64,000 bases of DNA, from positions 262,165 through 326,164 of the forward strand of contig JAOPKE010000004.1 of assembly GCA_025517465.1 (NCBI GenBank), written 5' to 3'. The DNA is from Halobacteria archaeon HArc-gm2. Lineage in GTDB: Archaea; Halobacteriota; Halobacteria; Halobacteriales; Haloarculaceae. Shown piece after piece: positions 16,246 through 26,644 of the stretch. Made by a program: the position numbers and the translations under genes. Each line of letters opens with the position of its first letter. Within the stretch, counting starts at the first letter, position 1. The notes below the pieces were generated by a model. It saw nothing but the letters and a program-made list of their open reading frames with translations. It made no database searches and was not told where the DNA came from.

Positions 16246-17582
16246 TCGACGACCGGCCGTCCCTCGCGCGAACGCCGGCCCACGACCTCGCGCTGGAGTG
16301 CGTCGAAGCCGGTATCGAGGCGGCGACGCCCGAACGCGTGATCCGCGACCGGGTCTCGCTCGACGGCGACGTCCTCCGCATCGCCGACGGCGAGTACGAC
16401 CTGGCGGCGTTCGACGACGTCGTCGTCCTCGGTGGCGGCAAGGCCGCCGCTGGCGTGGCCGCCGCGCTCGAAGCCGTTCTCGGCGACCGGCTCACCGGCG
16501 GCGTCGTCGTCACCGACGAACTGCCGGCAGGTGCGACCGACACCGGCGCCAGGACCGGTGGCGTCGACGTCGTCGTCGGCGACCACCCGGTCCCCAGCGA
16601 GCGGGGGCTGGAAGGCGCTCGCCAGGTCCTCGATGCCGCCGCCGCGGCCGAGGAGGGCACGCTCGTCCTCGCCGTCATCACCGGGGGTGCCAGCGCCCTC
16701 CTGCCTGCGCCCGTCTCCGGTGTCGGGCTCTCGTCGCTCCGGACGGTCACCGAACTCCTGCTCGAGTGCGGCGCCACCATCGACGAGATAAACGCCGTTC
16801 GCAAGCACTGCTCGCGCATCAAGGGCGGCCAGCTGGCGACGACGGCCGCGCCAGCGACGGTGGCCGGCCTCGTCTTCAGCGACGTCGTCGGCGACGACCT
16901 GTCCGTCATCGCCAGCGGCCCCACGGCGCCGGACGAGTCGACCTACGCCGACGCCCTGACCGTCCTCGACCGGTACGACGTCGAGGCGCCGGACGTCCGC
17001 CTCCACCTCGAACACGGCGACGTCGGCGACTTCCCCGAGACCGCCGCCGCCGACCACCCGGCGTTCGACCGCGTCGAGAACTACGTCCTGGCCAGCGGGC
17101 GGACCGCCATCGACGCCGCCCGCGAAGTCGCGCGCGATGCCGACTACCGACCGCTCGTGCTCTCGTCCACGGTCCGGGGAGAAGCCAGCGAAGCCGCACT
17201 CACCCACGTCGCGATAGCGGAGGAAGCGCTGTCGAGGGGCGACCCGGTCGAACCGCCCGCCGTCGTCCTCTCCGGCGGCGAGTGCACGGTCACCGTCGAG
17301 GGCGACGGGTCGGGCGGCCCCAACCAGGAGTTCGCGCTCGCTGGTGCCGTCGAACTCCCCGAGGACGCCGTACTGGCCTGTGTCGACACCGACGGCGTCG
17401 ACGGGTTCTCGGAGGTGGCCGGCGCTATCGTGGACGCGTCGACGGTCGAGGACCGGGCAACCGCCCGCGACGCGCTGGCTCGTAACGATGCGGGAAGCCA
17501 TCTCGACGAACGCGACGCGACGGTTCGAACCGGACCGACCGGAACGAACGTCAACGACCTGCGCGTGCTCGTGCTGGGGTAG
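16242..17582 (+). CDS. Glycerate 2-kinase, MOFRL family
   Basis: A 446-residue protein with the GckA/MOFRL arrangement. An N-terminal domain has the GGGKAAAGVA motif and ITGGASALL. The C-terminal MOFRL domain carries LSGGECTVTVEGDGSGGPNQEFAL and DTDGVDGFSEVAGA. The enzyme phosphorylates D-glycerate to 2-phosphoglycerate, feeding lower glycolysis; in archaea it serves the non-phosphorylating Entner-Doudoroff route or glycerate salvage. It is coupled to the SDR upstream, which could be a hydroxypyruvate/glycerate-type reductase by context only. Confidence 0.9.
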   Translation: MIDDRPSLARTPAHDLALECVEAGIEAATPERVIRDRVSLDGDVLRIADGEYDLAAFDDVVVLGGGKAAAGVAAALEAVLGDRLTGGVVVTDELPAGATDTGARTGGVDVVVGDHPVPSERGLEGARQVLDAAAAAEEGTLVLAVITGGASALLPAPVSGVGLSSLRTVTELLLECGATIDEINAVRKHCSRIKGGQLATTAAPATVAGLVFSDVVGDDLSVIASGPTAPDESTYADALTVLDRYDVEAPDVRLHLEHGDVGDFPETAAADHPAFDRVENYVLASGRTAIDAAREVARDADYRPLVLSSTVRGEASEAALTHVAIAEEALSRGDPVEPPAVVLSGGECTVTVEGDGSGGPNQEFALAGAVELPEDAVLACVDTDGVDGFSEVAGAIVDASTVEDRATARDALARNDAGSHLDERDATVRTGPTGTNVNDLRVLVLG

Positions 17583-17769
17583 CGACGCCCGAGAGCGTGA
17601 GCGGGGTTGCCGGCGCAGCACGACACGCGACACCAGAACCACAGCCCGCACGGACCCCGACTCACCGGGGCCGTTCTGTCACCCGTTTTCTCGATACACA
17701 CGAACCGCGTGAAATTGTGGGATATTTAACACCCATTCGTTCGTCGGAACGACGTGGGAAGTGGCAGGA

Positions 17770-18189
17770 ATGGTACCGAACGACCGTCTGTTCGACGCAC
17801 TGGCGCACCGCCAGCGACGGCTGCTGTTACTCGACTTGCTCGACCACGAACCGAGAGCCGTCCCGAGATTGTCGAGCGCGTCACGGGAGATAGCGGCGGC
17901 CAACGACGCGTATCTCGCGGAGTACCTCTCCTCTGCTATCGAGATTCCCGACGTCGACAAAGCAGCCGTTCGGGTCCACCACGTTCACCTGCCGAAGCTC
18001 GTCGACTACCGGTACGTCGAATGGGACGAGGAGGCCCACGTCGTGTCGCGTGGGGCCGACTTCGACGACCTGCGACCGTTACTGGAACTACTCGAGGACG
18101 ACAGGGACGACGCGTCCGATCCAGCGGTCCCGCTACTCGTCCGGGGAGACCACCGTCGACGGGTCCCGGAATCGTCCTCGAACCGGTGA
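17770..18189 (+). CDS. DUF7344-like winged-helix protein
   Basis: A 139-residue protein from the ATG at 17770 (a GTG at 17761 would add three residues). The start FDALAHRQRRLLLLDLLDH and the later VRVHHVHLPKLVDYRYVEW match the DUF7344 HTH pattern of the 4764 gene, but the middle differs and the C-terminus is a long acidic then basic tail. It is probably a transcription factor. An AT-rich box (atatttaa, 17723-17730) lies about 40 nt upstream. It is followed by the DJ-1 gene after 46 bases. Confidence 0.7.
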   Translation: MVPNDRLFDALAHRQRRLLLLDLLDHEPRAVPRLSSASREIAAANDAYLAEYLSSAIEIPDVDKAAVRVHHVHLPKLVDYRYVEWDEEAHVVSRGADFDDLRPLLELLEDDRDDASDPAVPLLVRGDHRRRVPESSSNR

Positions 18190-18235
18190 GAACCCTTCCG
18201 ACACCGATTTTGCCGTCCTCCGCCTGTGTTCCGCC

Positions 18236-18853
18236 ATGTCCGGCAACTCGACAATCGGCGTCGTCGTCTTCGACGGGTTCGAGGAACTCGACGCCGTGGG
18301 TCCGTACGACGTGTTCCAGACGGCCGCCCGCGAAGGAGCGCCCGTGTCCGCGGAACTGCTCGCCGTCGACGAGGCCGAACTGGTCACGGCGAGCAAGGGA
18401 CTCCGCGTCGAACCTGATGGCGTGCTCGCCGTCGACGACGCGCCCGATCACCTCGTCGTCCCCGGCGGCGGGTGGAACAGCCGAGAGGAGGCCGGTGCCT
18501 GGGCCGAGGCGGAGCGAGGTGTCCTGCCGGACCGAATCGCCGCGTGCCACGACCGGGGAACGACGGTCGCGTCGGTCTGCACCGGTGGGATGATCCTCGA
18601 CCGGGCGGGATTGCTCGACGGTCGGCCCGCAGTCACCCACGGCGGCGCACTCGCGGAACTCCGGGAGGGAGAGGCGGACGTCGTCGACGCGCGCGTCGTC
18701 GACGACGGCGACGTGCTCACCTGCGGCGGCGTCACCGCCGGCATCGACCTGGCGCTGTGGCTCGTCGAACGCGAGTGGGGAGAAGACGTCGCCGCCGCCG
18801 CGTCGACCGAACTCGAGTACGAACGGACACGGGACGTGTATCAACGCGCCTGA
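18236..18853 (+). CDS. DJ-1/PfpI family protein
   Basis: A 205-residue protein of the class I glutamine-amidotransferase-like DJ-1/PfpI fold. VVVFDGFEELDAVGPYDVF contains the conserved acidic residue near position 20. The nucleophile elbow ASVCTGGMIL places the reactive Cys near residue 115. Related proteins act as glyoxalases, chaperones or HTH-linked sensors. There is no HTH domain here. It ends 4 bases from the convergent ArsA gene. Confidence 0.85.
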   Translation: MSGNSTIGVVVFDGFEELDAVGPYDVFQTAAREGAPVSAELLAVDEAELVTASKGLRVEPDGVLAVDDAPDHLVVPGGGWNSREEAGAWAEAERGVLPDRIAACHDRGTTVASVCTGGMILDRAGLLDGRPAVTHGGALAELREGEADVVDARVVDDGDVLTCGGVTAGIDLALWLVEREWGEDVAAAASTELEYERTRDVYQRA

Positions 18854-18857
18854 GCCG

Positions 18858-19949
18858 TCAATCCAGACACGCAGCGACCACGCGCAGCAGTTCCTCGCCG
18901 CGGACCTCCTCGGCCAGCAGCGGCACCCGCTTGACGTCGTGGCCGCGGAACAGGTCCTGGGAGCGCTGGAGCGCCCCTTGCTGGACCTGCCAGCGGCGGG
19001 CGCAGAACTCGCAGTGGTCGAGGTTCGGACCGACGTAGGCGTCGGCGACGTCGGCGTCGACGACGTCCGAGAGATCCTGCATCACGCGATTGACGACGAT
19101 AGTGCCGACGGGGACGCCGAACCCCTCCAGGCGAGAGAGGAGTCGTTCGGACTCCATGACGGAGAGCTCCTCGGGAACCAGCACGATGCGGAAGTCCGTC
19201 TTGTTCGGGTCCCGGAGGACGTCCCGGAGCTTCTCGATCTGTTTTCGGACTTCCTCGAGGTCCTGCATCTCTTCCTCCGCGTCGGGTCCGTCGTCGCCGA
19301 ACAGCCCGCCCAGTCCGTCGAGCACCCCCGAGAGGCGCTCGCGCAGGGTCAGGATCTTTCCGAGCATGGAGTCCATCGCCTCCGGAAGTTCGAGCAGGCG
19401 GAGGGTGTGGCCCGTCGGCGCGGTGTCGATGACGACGCGGTCGAAGCGGGGGTCGTCCATGTACTCCAGCAGGAGTCGGATGGCCGCGGCCTCGTCGGAT
19501 CCGGGCATCGAACTGAGCGGGTTGGCGTCCTCGCCGAGCGGCCCGTCATCGGCCGACCCATCCCCACCCCCGAACGGGGCGCCCTCGCCGCCCATCGGGC
19601 CGCCCCCGCCGAGTAGCTGTTCGAGCCCACCCATGTCGCCGCCCATCCCGAACGGCCCCTCGTCCATGGCCGCCTCCGGGTCGATTTCTGCGGCGTACAG
19701 CGGAATATCGTCCCGGACCTGCGTCGGCTCGCCCGGGACGTCGGTCTCCAGCGTGTCCGACAGCGAGTGCGCCGGGTCCGTCGAGACGACGAGCGTCGCC
19801 GTCCCGTCTCGGGCGCTGGCCAGCGCCGTCGCCGCGGCCATCGTCGTCTTGCCGACTCCGCCTTTCCCCCCGTAGAGCACGTAGTCCGGGGCCTCGACTC
19901 CCTCCGGCGCGTCGATGTCCTCGACCGCCTCCACGTCGATATTGCTCAT
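18858..19949 (-). CDS. ArsA/Get3 family ATPase
   Basis: A 363-residue single-domain ATPase. The deviant Walker A GGKGGVGKTT is near residues 28-37, STDPAHSLSD is switch I, and DTAPTGHTLRLLELP is switch II. A Cys pair near the end (CEFCARRW) matches the zinc-bridged dimer site of Get3. A Gly/Asp-rich insert of about 60 residues (GGDMGGLEQLLGGGG) replaces part of the client-groove region. In eukaryotes Get3 targets tail-anchored proteins; archaeal homologues can bind similar clients. No ArsB or ArsR gene is nearby, so arsenite export is unlikely. Confidence 0.88.
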   Translation of the reverse strand: MSNIDVEAVEDIDAPEGVEAPDYVLYGGKGGVGKTTMAAATALASARDGTATLVVSTDPAHSLSDTLETDVPGEPTQVRDDIPLYAAEIDPEAAMDEGPFGMGGDMGGLEQLLGGGGPMGGEGAPFGGGDGSADDGPLGEDANPLSSMPGSDEAAAIRLLLEYMDDPRFDRVVIDTAPTGHTLRLLELPEAMDSMLGKILTLRERLSGVLDGLGGLFGDDGPDAEEEMQDLEEVRKQIEKLRDVLRDPNKTDFRIVLVPEELSVMESERLLSRLEGFGVPVGTIVVNRVMQDLSDVVDADVADAYVGPNLDHCEFCARRWQVQQGALQRSQDLFRGHDVKRVPLLAEEVRGEELLRVVAACLD

Positions 19950-20040
19950 GGCGATTCCTTCTGTGCCTGGCCTTGTGTACCTTTAGAAACGACCACGAGG
20001 ATGGCGCGTCGCCGGCCACACGGCCCGGACCAATTCGGTC

Positions 20041-20376
20041 CTACTGGTCTTCCAGCGTGGCCTGGTTCCCGGGCGGCGTCTCCGCCGGAGTGGGCCACCT
20101 GGAGCCACCGACCAGATAGCCGTCAGTCTCCCCGTCGTCCCACGGGACGGCGTCCTGTATCCAGACGAACGCGCCCGGGCCGGCGCACTCCCGCGCCCAC
20201 TCCCGAGCGTGAGCCTTGGACGGGAACCGACGCGTCGGACCGTTCCGGTTGACCCACCGCCCGACGGCGGCGTTCGACTTCCGCGCCGAGGGCTTGACCG
20301 CGACCACGTAGCCCTCGTCGGCCACGGCGTCGTCGTCGGCATCGCTCTTCTCGTTCGCCGCGCTCTCCTCGCTCAC
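20041..20376 (-). CDS. Haloarchaeal conserved hypothetical protein
   Basis: A 111-residue protein with a disordered acidic N-terminus and a compact C-terminal part: VVAVKPSARKSNAAVGRWVN, RRFPSKAHAREWAREC and AFVWIQDAVPWDDG. I do not recognise a characterised family. The GTG at 20376 is chosen because the frame upstream of it is basic and unlike the rest. Its stop lies 91 bases upstream of the ArsA start on the same strand, so co-transcription is possible. Confidence 0.6.
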   Translation of the reverse strand: MSEESAANEKSDADDDAVADEGYVVAVKPSARKSNAAVGRWVNRNGPTRRFPSKAHAREWARECAGPGAFVWIQDAVPWDDGETDGYLVGGSRWPTPAETPPGNQATLEDQ

Positions 20377-20469
20377 TATCGGTCCCTTTCGTGCGGGGGA
20401 CCGTAAACGGGTCGGCCACGGCTCGGCGTTCAAGGGTAGTCGGCACACCGATCAGCTGACTTCGGGCAG

Positions 20470-20577
20470 GACTGAAAGGGGCGAGCGTCTGAACGAAGGC
20501 GAACGAAGTAAGCACCGCAGGCGAAGCCGAGGAGCGCAACGAGTTCCCCGAGTTCAGACGCTCGGGGCTTTCAAGCC
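20470..20577 (+). repeat. Structured repeat family R1, copy a
   Basis: The element begins GACTGAAAGGGGC and ends GGGGCTTTCAAG. A perfect 12-bp stem joins GAGCGTCTGAAC (20483-20494) to its complement at 20552-20563. Between them is the core cgaagtaagcacc shared with other copies. It lies between the gene at 20376 and the DUF151 gene and fills most of the 289-base gap. No protein is predicted in it. Confidence 0.85.
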
Positions 20578-20665
20578 GTTGCTGTCCGAGGTATCTCGAC
20601 AGTTCCCAGTTCGTGATCCTCCGAAACGCCGAGGCTTTTCATACCCCGACTCCCAATCAACTGAC

Positions 20666-21133
20666 ATGGAACACGAGGCCACCGTCGAGGGCGTCGGCAT
20701 CGGGGTGGGCGACGAGGGATCGGGCGCGCCGGTCGTCCTCCTGCGTGCGCGCGGGGAGGTCGTCCCCATCTTTGTCAGCTCCGACCAGGCCCAGTCGATG
20801 CAACTGGCGATCGACGGCGAGCCCTTCGAGCGGCCGCTCACCCACGACCTCATGGTGGAGATGGTCGCCGAGTTCGGCGCGGCCATCGACCGCGTCCGGA
20901 TCGACGACCTCGCCGACGGTACGTTCTACGCGAAGATAGACACCGAGCAGTACCTCGACGACCGGCGCAAGGAGATGGTGTTCGACGCCCGCCCCTCGGA
21001 CGGCATCGCCCTCTCGCTGCGGACCGACTGTCCGCTGATCGTCTCCGACGAAGTCGTCGACGCGGCCGGCCGGTCACCCGAGGAGTTCCAGACGGAGGAG
21101 GAGCAGGACGACGAGAACGACTTCAAACTCTGA
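20666..21133 (+). CDS. Bifunctional nuclease family protein (DUF151)
   Basis: A 155-residue protein with the DUF151 core: LLRARGEVVPIFVSSDQA, then PLTHDLMVEMVAEFGAAIDRVRIDDL and FDARPSDGIALSLR. The last motif is the strongly conserved signature. Plant and bacterial members show RNase and DNase activity; the archaeal role is untested. The ATG at 20666 is used because the sequence before it is repeat R1a. The acidic tail (EEEQDDENDFKL) is typical of haloarchaea. Confidence 0.9.
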   Translation: MEHEATVEGVGIGVGDEGSGAPVVLLRARGEVVPIFVSSDQAQSMQLAIDGEPFERPLTHDLMVEMVAEFGAAIDRVRIDDLADGTFYAKIDTEQYLDDRRKEMVFDARPSDGIALSLRTDCPLIVSDEVVDAAGRSPEEFQTEEEQDDENDFKL

Positions 21134-21184
21134 GTCGCAGGCACCGCACGGTCGGTCCGGGTCGATTGTCGTCCGGCGCCGACG

Positions 21185-21886
21185 CTAGTCCGCCGCCGCT
21201 CGCTCGCGGAATCGTTGGACGGCCTCGGGCCACGTCTCCCGCGTCGTCGGCTCGTCCGGGCTCGTGACGGGGACGCCCAGGTAGCCACAGCCGACACAGG
21301 ACAGCGACTGGCTCCCCTGGAGTTCGTACCGCTCGACGTGGTCGCCACACCGGGGACAGGCGAGTCCGTCGGTCGCGACGTCGCGGTCGGTCTCCTCGCG
21401 GATGGTACGCAGGGCCGCGAGGACCGCCACGGCGGTATCGCCGTCGCTACCGGCCGTCGCGAGCGTGTTGAGGCGGCCGGCGAGGCGCTCGATCGACCGG
21501 TCGTCGAGCGAACGCTCGTAGGCCGTCGCCAGGGCCGCCGTCGCGCGGACGGCCGTCCGCCGGACCGACGGGTCGTCGTCCCGAACTGCCGCCAGGAGGA
21601 TCTCCTCGACGACCCACCACGTGTCGGCAGCAGACCGCGGCCGCGGCCGGTCCGCCCCGTCGAGGCCCGCTGTCGCCCGGGCAAGTTCCCGCAGGAAACG
21701 GACGACTGCTCGACGCTGGAACGGGTCGCCGTCGCGGTAGCTCGCCCGGCACCAGTCGACGTTCTCCTCGACGAGTCTGGCCCGGTCGCTCGGCCAGGTC
21801 ATGCGGACGGCCCGAAGCGCCGCCCCCACCGACGCGGGATCACCCGATTCGATCGCGGACGAGTACCACCCTGCCTCCCGAAGCAT
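21185..21886 (-). CDS. HEAT-like helical protein with C-terminal zinc ribbon
   Basis: This 233-residue protein has alpha-helical repeats, including DDDPSVRRTAVRATAALATAY with a HEAT-like rhythm, followed by a CxxC...CxxC ribbon (CPRCGDHVERYELQG, CVGCGY). No catalytic motif is seen; a scaffold or adaptor role is likely. The start at 21886 is favoured by a TATA-like TGTATTACG about 25-33 nt upstream on the minus strand (near 21911-21919). It is convergent with the DUF151 gene. Confidence 0.6.
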   Translation of the reverse strand: MLREAGWYSSAIESGDPASVGAALRAVRMTWPSDRARLVEENVDWCRASYRDGDPFQRRAVVRFLRELARATAGLDGADRPRPRSAADTWWVVEEILLAAVRDDDPSVRRTAVRATAALATAYERSLDDRSIERLAGRLNTLATAGSDGDTAVAVLAALRTIREETDRDVATDGLACPRCGDHVERYELQGSQSLSCVGCGYLGVPVTSPDEPTTRETWPEAVQRFRERAAAD

Positions 21887-22012
21887 AGACGGTTCTCTCC
21901 GTGCAGCCCCGTAATACATTCTATCCGGTCCGGCGGGAACGAAACGGCGCCGTCGCTCGTCACGGACGGAAACGGAAGAAGGTGTCAGAGGCGACTTCCG
22001 TCGGTCTGGAAG

Positions 22013-23140
<1,128 letters not shown>

Positions 23141-23252
23141 CTAACCAACAGACGATGCGCCTGTCAGCACCAGTCAGGAGAACAGCGTGCGTGCGAGCAA
23201 CCAGTCAGCTCACCACGTGCAATCGGCGCTGATAGCGGTGATACGAAGAGAG

Positions 23253-25829
23253 TTACTCCGAGAAATCCAGATCGGTCGTTCCCTCGGTCTCCCGGTACCG
23301 GTCTCGCCCGCCCCAGTCGGCGATGCTGGAGTGGGTCTCCCAGACGGCGATTTCGAGGTGTTCCCGGGAGACCGGCGAGTCGTCCCGCAGGGCGTGGCGA
23401 GCGGCGTCCTCGGCCAGCAGTTCGAGGTCGCTCGCGGCGTAGCCGTCGGTCGGTTCGACGACGGCGTCCCAGTCGATATCGTCAGAGACGGGGCGGTCCC
23501 GGAGGTGGATCTGGAGTATCTCGCGGCGGGCCGCGGCGTCCGGCGGCGGCACCTCGACGCGTTCGTCGAACCGTCCCGAGCGCCGCAGCGCGGTGTCGAC
23601 GTCGTCGACGAAGTTGGTCGCGCCCACGACGACGACGTCGTCCTCGGCGGCCCCCTCGAGTTCGGTCAGCAGCTGATTCACCAGTTGCTGCTCGCTCGTG
23701 TTCATCCCGCCGCGGCGGGAGCCGGCGATGCCGTCTATCTCGTCGATGAACAGCACACAGGGGGCGTTGGCCCGCGCGACCTCGAACAGGTCGGCGACGT
23801 TCCGGGCGGGCTCGCCCATCCACTTGCTCGTCACGTCGGCCGGCGACACCTCGACGAAGCTGTGGTCCAGTTCGCCGGCGAGCGCGCCCGCGAGGTACGT
23901 CTTCCCGCAGCCCGGCGGGCCGTAGAGGAGCAGGCCCGACAGCACGTCGATACCGTACGACTCGTACTCCTCGGCGTTTTCCAGCGGGTCGAGGACGGTC
24001 TCTTCGAGCCGTTCCTTGAGCTCGCCCATCCCGCCGACGTCCGCGAAGGTCCGGCCGGGGTCGGCGTCGACGAGGGAACTGGCCTGGAGGTCGACGCCGT
24101 CGGGCTGGACGACGCCGTCCTCGGCGACCGCCGCCGGGTCGACCCACTCGGCGATGCTCGTCTCCGCTTCCTGGGCGGCCGAGAGCAAGTGGTCGGTGCC
24201 GATGGGCGCGTCCTCGCGGAGCGCCTGCCGGGCGGCGTCCTCGGCGAGCAGTTCCAGGTCGCTCGCCGCGAAGCCGGCCGTCTCATCGACGGCCGGTTCG
24301 AGGTCGAGGTCCTCCGCGGTCGGGCGTCCGGCGAGATGTATCTTGAGTATCTCTCGGCGGGCCTCGGCGCCGGGGTGGGGCACCTCGACGCGCTCGTCGA
24401 ACCGGCCCGACCGCCGGATGGCGCCGTCCACGTCCTCGACGAGGTTCGTCGCGCCGACGACGACGACGTCCTCGTCGGCGATCCCCTCCAGTTCGGTCAG
24501 CAGCTGGTTGACGAGTTGCTGCTCGCTGGAGTTCATGTTATTGTCCCCGTCGCGCGAGCCCGCGATGCCGTCGATTTCGTCGATGAAGAGGATACACGGC
24601 GCGTTCGCGCGGGCGACGGCGAACAGCTCCTGGACCTTCTGTGCGGGCTCGCCCATGTACTTGCTCGTCACGTCGGCGGGCGACACCTCGACGAACGCGT
24701 GGTCGACCTCGCCGGCCAGCGCGCCGGCGACGTACGTCTTCCCGCAGCCCGGCGGGCCGTGCAGGAGGACGCCGTTGACGACGCCGATGCCGTACTCCTC
24801 GAACGCCTCGGGGTCCTCCAGCGGCCGGACGACCTTGTGGTTGAGCGTCTCCTTCAGGCCGGCCATCCCGCCGACGTCGGCGAAGCTCCGGTCCGGATCG
24901 AGCTCGACAAGCTGGTCGGCCTGCAACTCGACGCCGTCGGGCTGGACTACCTCGCGTTCCTCGACGGGGTCGGGCGACTCGCGGTTGATCGTCGGGGCGC
25001 CGTCGTCCGGACGGTTCGTCGGCTGCGTCCGGCGGTCGTCCGGTATCGAGTCGACCCCCTCACCGCTTTGCCCGTCCTGGTTCGTCCGCTCGCGGATGTT
25101 CCGTTCGAGCCGATCCCTGTCGACCTCGTATCCGTATGTCGCGAGCCGGCGAGGGTCCTCGCTGACGTACTCCGAGAGCCAGGCGTCGCGGCGCATCGCC
25201 TCGACCGACTCCTCGGGGTCCCGGAAGCTCACCATCACGACGTCGTCACTGTGGGGCGAGTGGAACTCGGCGAGCCAGAACGGGAGGTAGATCCGCTCGA
25301 TACCGAGGACTTCCTCGAATCCGTCGGGGTCGAAGTCGCCCGGCAGGCCGTAGGCCTCCCGGAGTTTCCGCAGGAAGACGTTCGCCGTCTCCGCCCGGCC
25401 GTCGCGGTCGTGTTCGCGATACTCCGTGACCCGGTTGTGCAGCAGCGACTCTGCCCGGTCGTTTGTCACCTGAAACTGGAGGAGGACGGACCGGCCCAGT
25501 CCCGGGACGTCGGCACCGAAGTCGTAGTCGTTCGTCGCCCGGCGGACGAGATCGTCGGTCCCGTCGGCGTACCGGGAGAGCGCGCGGTCGTTGTCGTCCC
25601 AGAGGCCGTCGAGCAGGGCGACGGCCCGCTTGGTCTCCGTCCCGAAGAGCTTCCCCTTCCCGGTCTCGTACTCGTACTCGACGCGGAACGCCGGGTAGAA
25701 CACGCGGTGGAGCCGTTCGAGGCGTTCGTCGTCGCCGAATTTCGTGAGCGTCTCCGAGTCCAGGGTCTCCCGGACGCTCTCTTCGTCGGGTATCCGACGG
25801 TCGGCGTAGACGTACGTCGGGAGGCTCAT
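23253..25829 (-). CDS. Double AAA ATPase, Cdc48-like, with unknown N-terminal domain
   Basis: An 858-residue protein. Residues 1 to about 250 form an unrecognised domain rich in aromatic and charged residues, followed by a disordered linker. Then come two AAA modules, each introduced by VVQPDGV and a DVGGM motif. Both have Walker A GPPGCGKTY, Walker B ILFIDEIDG or VLFIDEIDG, and the arginine-finger segment RRSGRFDERVEV. The paired modules resemble Cdc48/VAT but lack its Cdc48_N barrels, so this is a lineage-specific unfoldase or remodelling ATPase. Its start overlaps the 3' end of the phosphopantoate ligase gene by 4 bases. Confidence 0.85.
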   Translation of the reverse strand: MSLPTYVYADRRIPDEESVRETLDSETLTKFGDDERLERLHRVFYPAFRVEYEYETGKGKLFGTETKRAVALLDGLWDDNDRALSRYADGTDDLVRRATNDYDFGADVPGLGRSVLLQFQVTNDRAESLLHNRVTEYREHDRDGRAETANVFLRKLREAYGLPGDFDPDGFEEVLGIERIYLPFWLAEFHSPHSDDVVMVSFRDPEESVEAMRRDAWLSEYVSEDPRRLATYGYEVDRDRLERNIRERTNQDGQSGEGVDSIPDDRRTQPTNRPDDGAPTINRESPDPVEEREVVQPDGVELQADQLVELDPDRSFADVGGMAGLKETLNHKVVRPLEDPEAFEEYGIGVVNGVLLHGPPGCGKTYVAGALAGEVDHAFVEVSPADVTSKYMGEPAQKVQELFAVARANAPCILFIDEIDGIAGSRDGDNNMNSSEQQLVNQLLTELEGIADEDVVVVGATNLVEDVDGAIRRSGRFDERVEVPHPGAEARREILKIHLAGRPTAEDLDLEPAVDETAGFAASDLELLAEDAARQALREDAPIGTDHLLSAAQEAETSIAEWVDPAAVAEDGVVQPDGVDLQASSLVDADPGRTFADVGGMGELKERLEETVLDPLENAEEYESYGIDVLSGLLLYGPPGCGKTYLAGALAGELDHSFVEVSPADVTSKWMGEPARNVADLFEVARANAPCVLFIDEIDGIAGSRRGGMNTSEQQLVNQLLTELEGAAEDDVVVVGATNFVDDVDTALRRSGRFDERVEVPPPDAAARREILQIHLRDRPVSDDIDWDAVVEPTDGYAASDLELLAEDAARHALRDDSPVSREHLEIAVWETHSSIADWGGRDRYRETEGTTDLDFSE

Positions 25830-26572
25830 TCGAGGTCACCTCCGCGGATAGCCCGTTCGGCGGCGTCGAGCGCCGCCTGGGCGTCGAACTCGTCGATGGC
25901 TTGCTGCTGGGCTTCGGGGTCGCCTTCCATGTCGTGGGCGTGCTCGGTGATGGTTGGAATCGCGCGAATGATGTTGTCGACGATGGGGACAGTCGCCGTC
26001 TGGGCAGAGCGAGAGAGAGGGTTGAGGTCGACGACGAGTTCGGTCTTGCCCATCGCCGCGAGCGCCTCGGCGCGGTCGCCGTCCTCCAGCGGGACGAGCA
26101 CGACGTCGGCGTCGCCGATTCCGTCGGCGTCGACCTTCGCCCGCTCGTGGTCGAGGCCGGGGATGCGTCCGTCCGCGGTGAGCCCCTTGACGCCCCCGGC
26201 CCCGTGCTCGCGGAGGTGGTCTGCGATGGCTCCCATCCGCTCCTCCGTCCGGTTGAACAGGTTCACTTCGAGGTCCGCGCCGGTCGCCTCGGCCAGTTCG
26301 ACCATCTCACCCGGGACGAGCGCGGCGACGTTACCGTTGATCGAGAGAACGGCGTGGTCGGCCCGGAGCAGGTGCGCGGCGGCGGCCCGGGCGGCGGCGT
26401 CGGCGGTCGGGATGGTCCGCTCGCCGAGCAAATAGTCGTACGCTTCGCCTCGCCCCTGTGCGATGAGGCCCTGTTTCGAGGTGATCCCCTTCTCCACGCC
26501 CTCCTCGATGCGATGGCGCGTGAGGAGGGACTCGTACCGGGGGTGGCTCTCGGGGACGTCGACGTCGGTCAT
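25826..26572 (-). CDS. 4-phosphopantoate--beta-alanine ligase
   Basis: A 248-residue protein of the archaeal phosphopantothenate synthetase family (DUF137). Conserved blocks are SHPRYESLLTRHRIEEG, GLIAQGRGEAYDYLLGE, LSINGNVAALVP and LVVDLNPLSRSAQTA. It joins 4-phosphopantoate to beta-alanine using ATP, the archaeal counterpart of PanC working after pantoate kinase. The pantoate kinase gene lies 242 bases upstream on the same strand, and the MfnA-type decarboxylase at 61490 could supply beta-alanine. Its 3' end overlaps the AAA ATPase start by 4 bases. Confidence 0.92.
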   Translation of the reverse strand: MTDVDVPESHPRYESLLTRHRIEEGVEKGITSKQGLIAQGRGEAYDYLLGERTIPTADAAARAAAAHLLRADHAVLSINGNVAALVPGEMVELAEATGADLEVNLFNRTEERMGAIADHLREHGAGGVKGLTADGRIPGLDHERAKVDADGIGDADVVLVPLEDGDRAEALAAMGKTELVVDLNPLSRSAQTATVPIVDNIIRAIPTITEHAHDMEGDPEAQQQAIDEFDAQAALDAAERAIRGGDLE

Positions 26573-26644
26573 AGAATTAGCTCACTGTCGACTGTAGAAA
26601 AGGCATCGCCTCAGACGAGCCGTGTGACCGCCGGAACGAGCGCA

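Noticed and set aside
18858-19949. Arsenite pump ATPase in an arsenic operon
   Set aside because: Single-domain form with the Get3 Cys pair and no arsB, arsR or arsD nearby.
23187-26435. Plus-strand frame of 1082 codons
   Set aside because: Antisense to the AAA ATPase and the phosphopantoate ligase, with repetitive Val/Asp/Arg-rich content and no domain.
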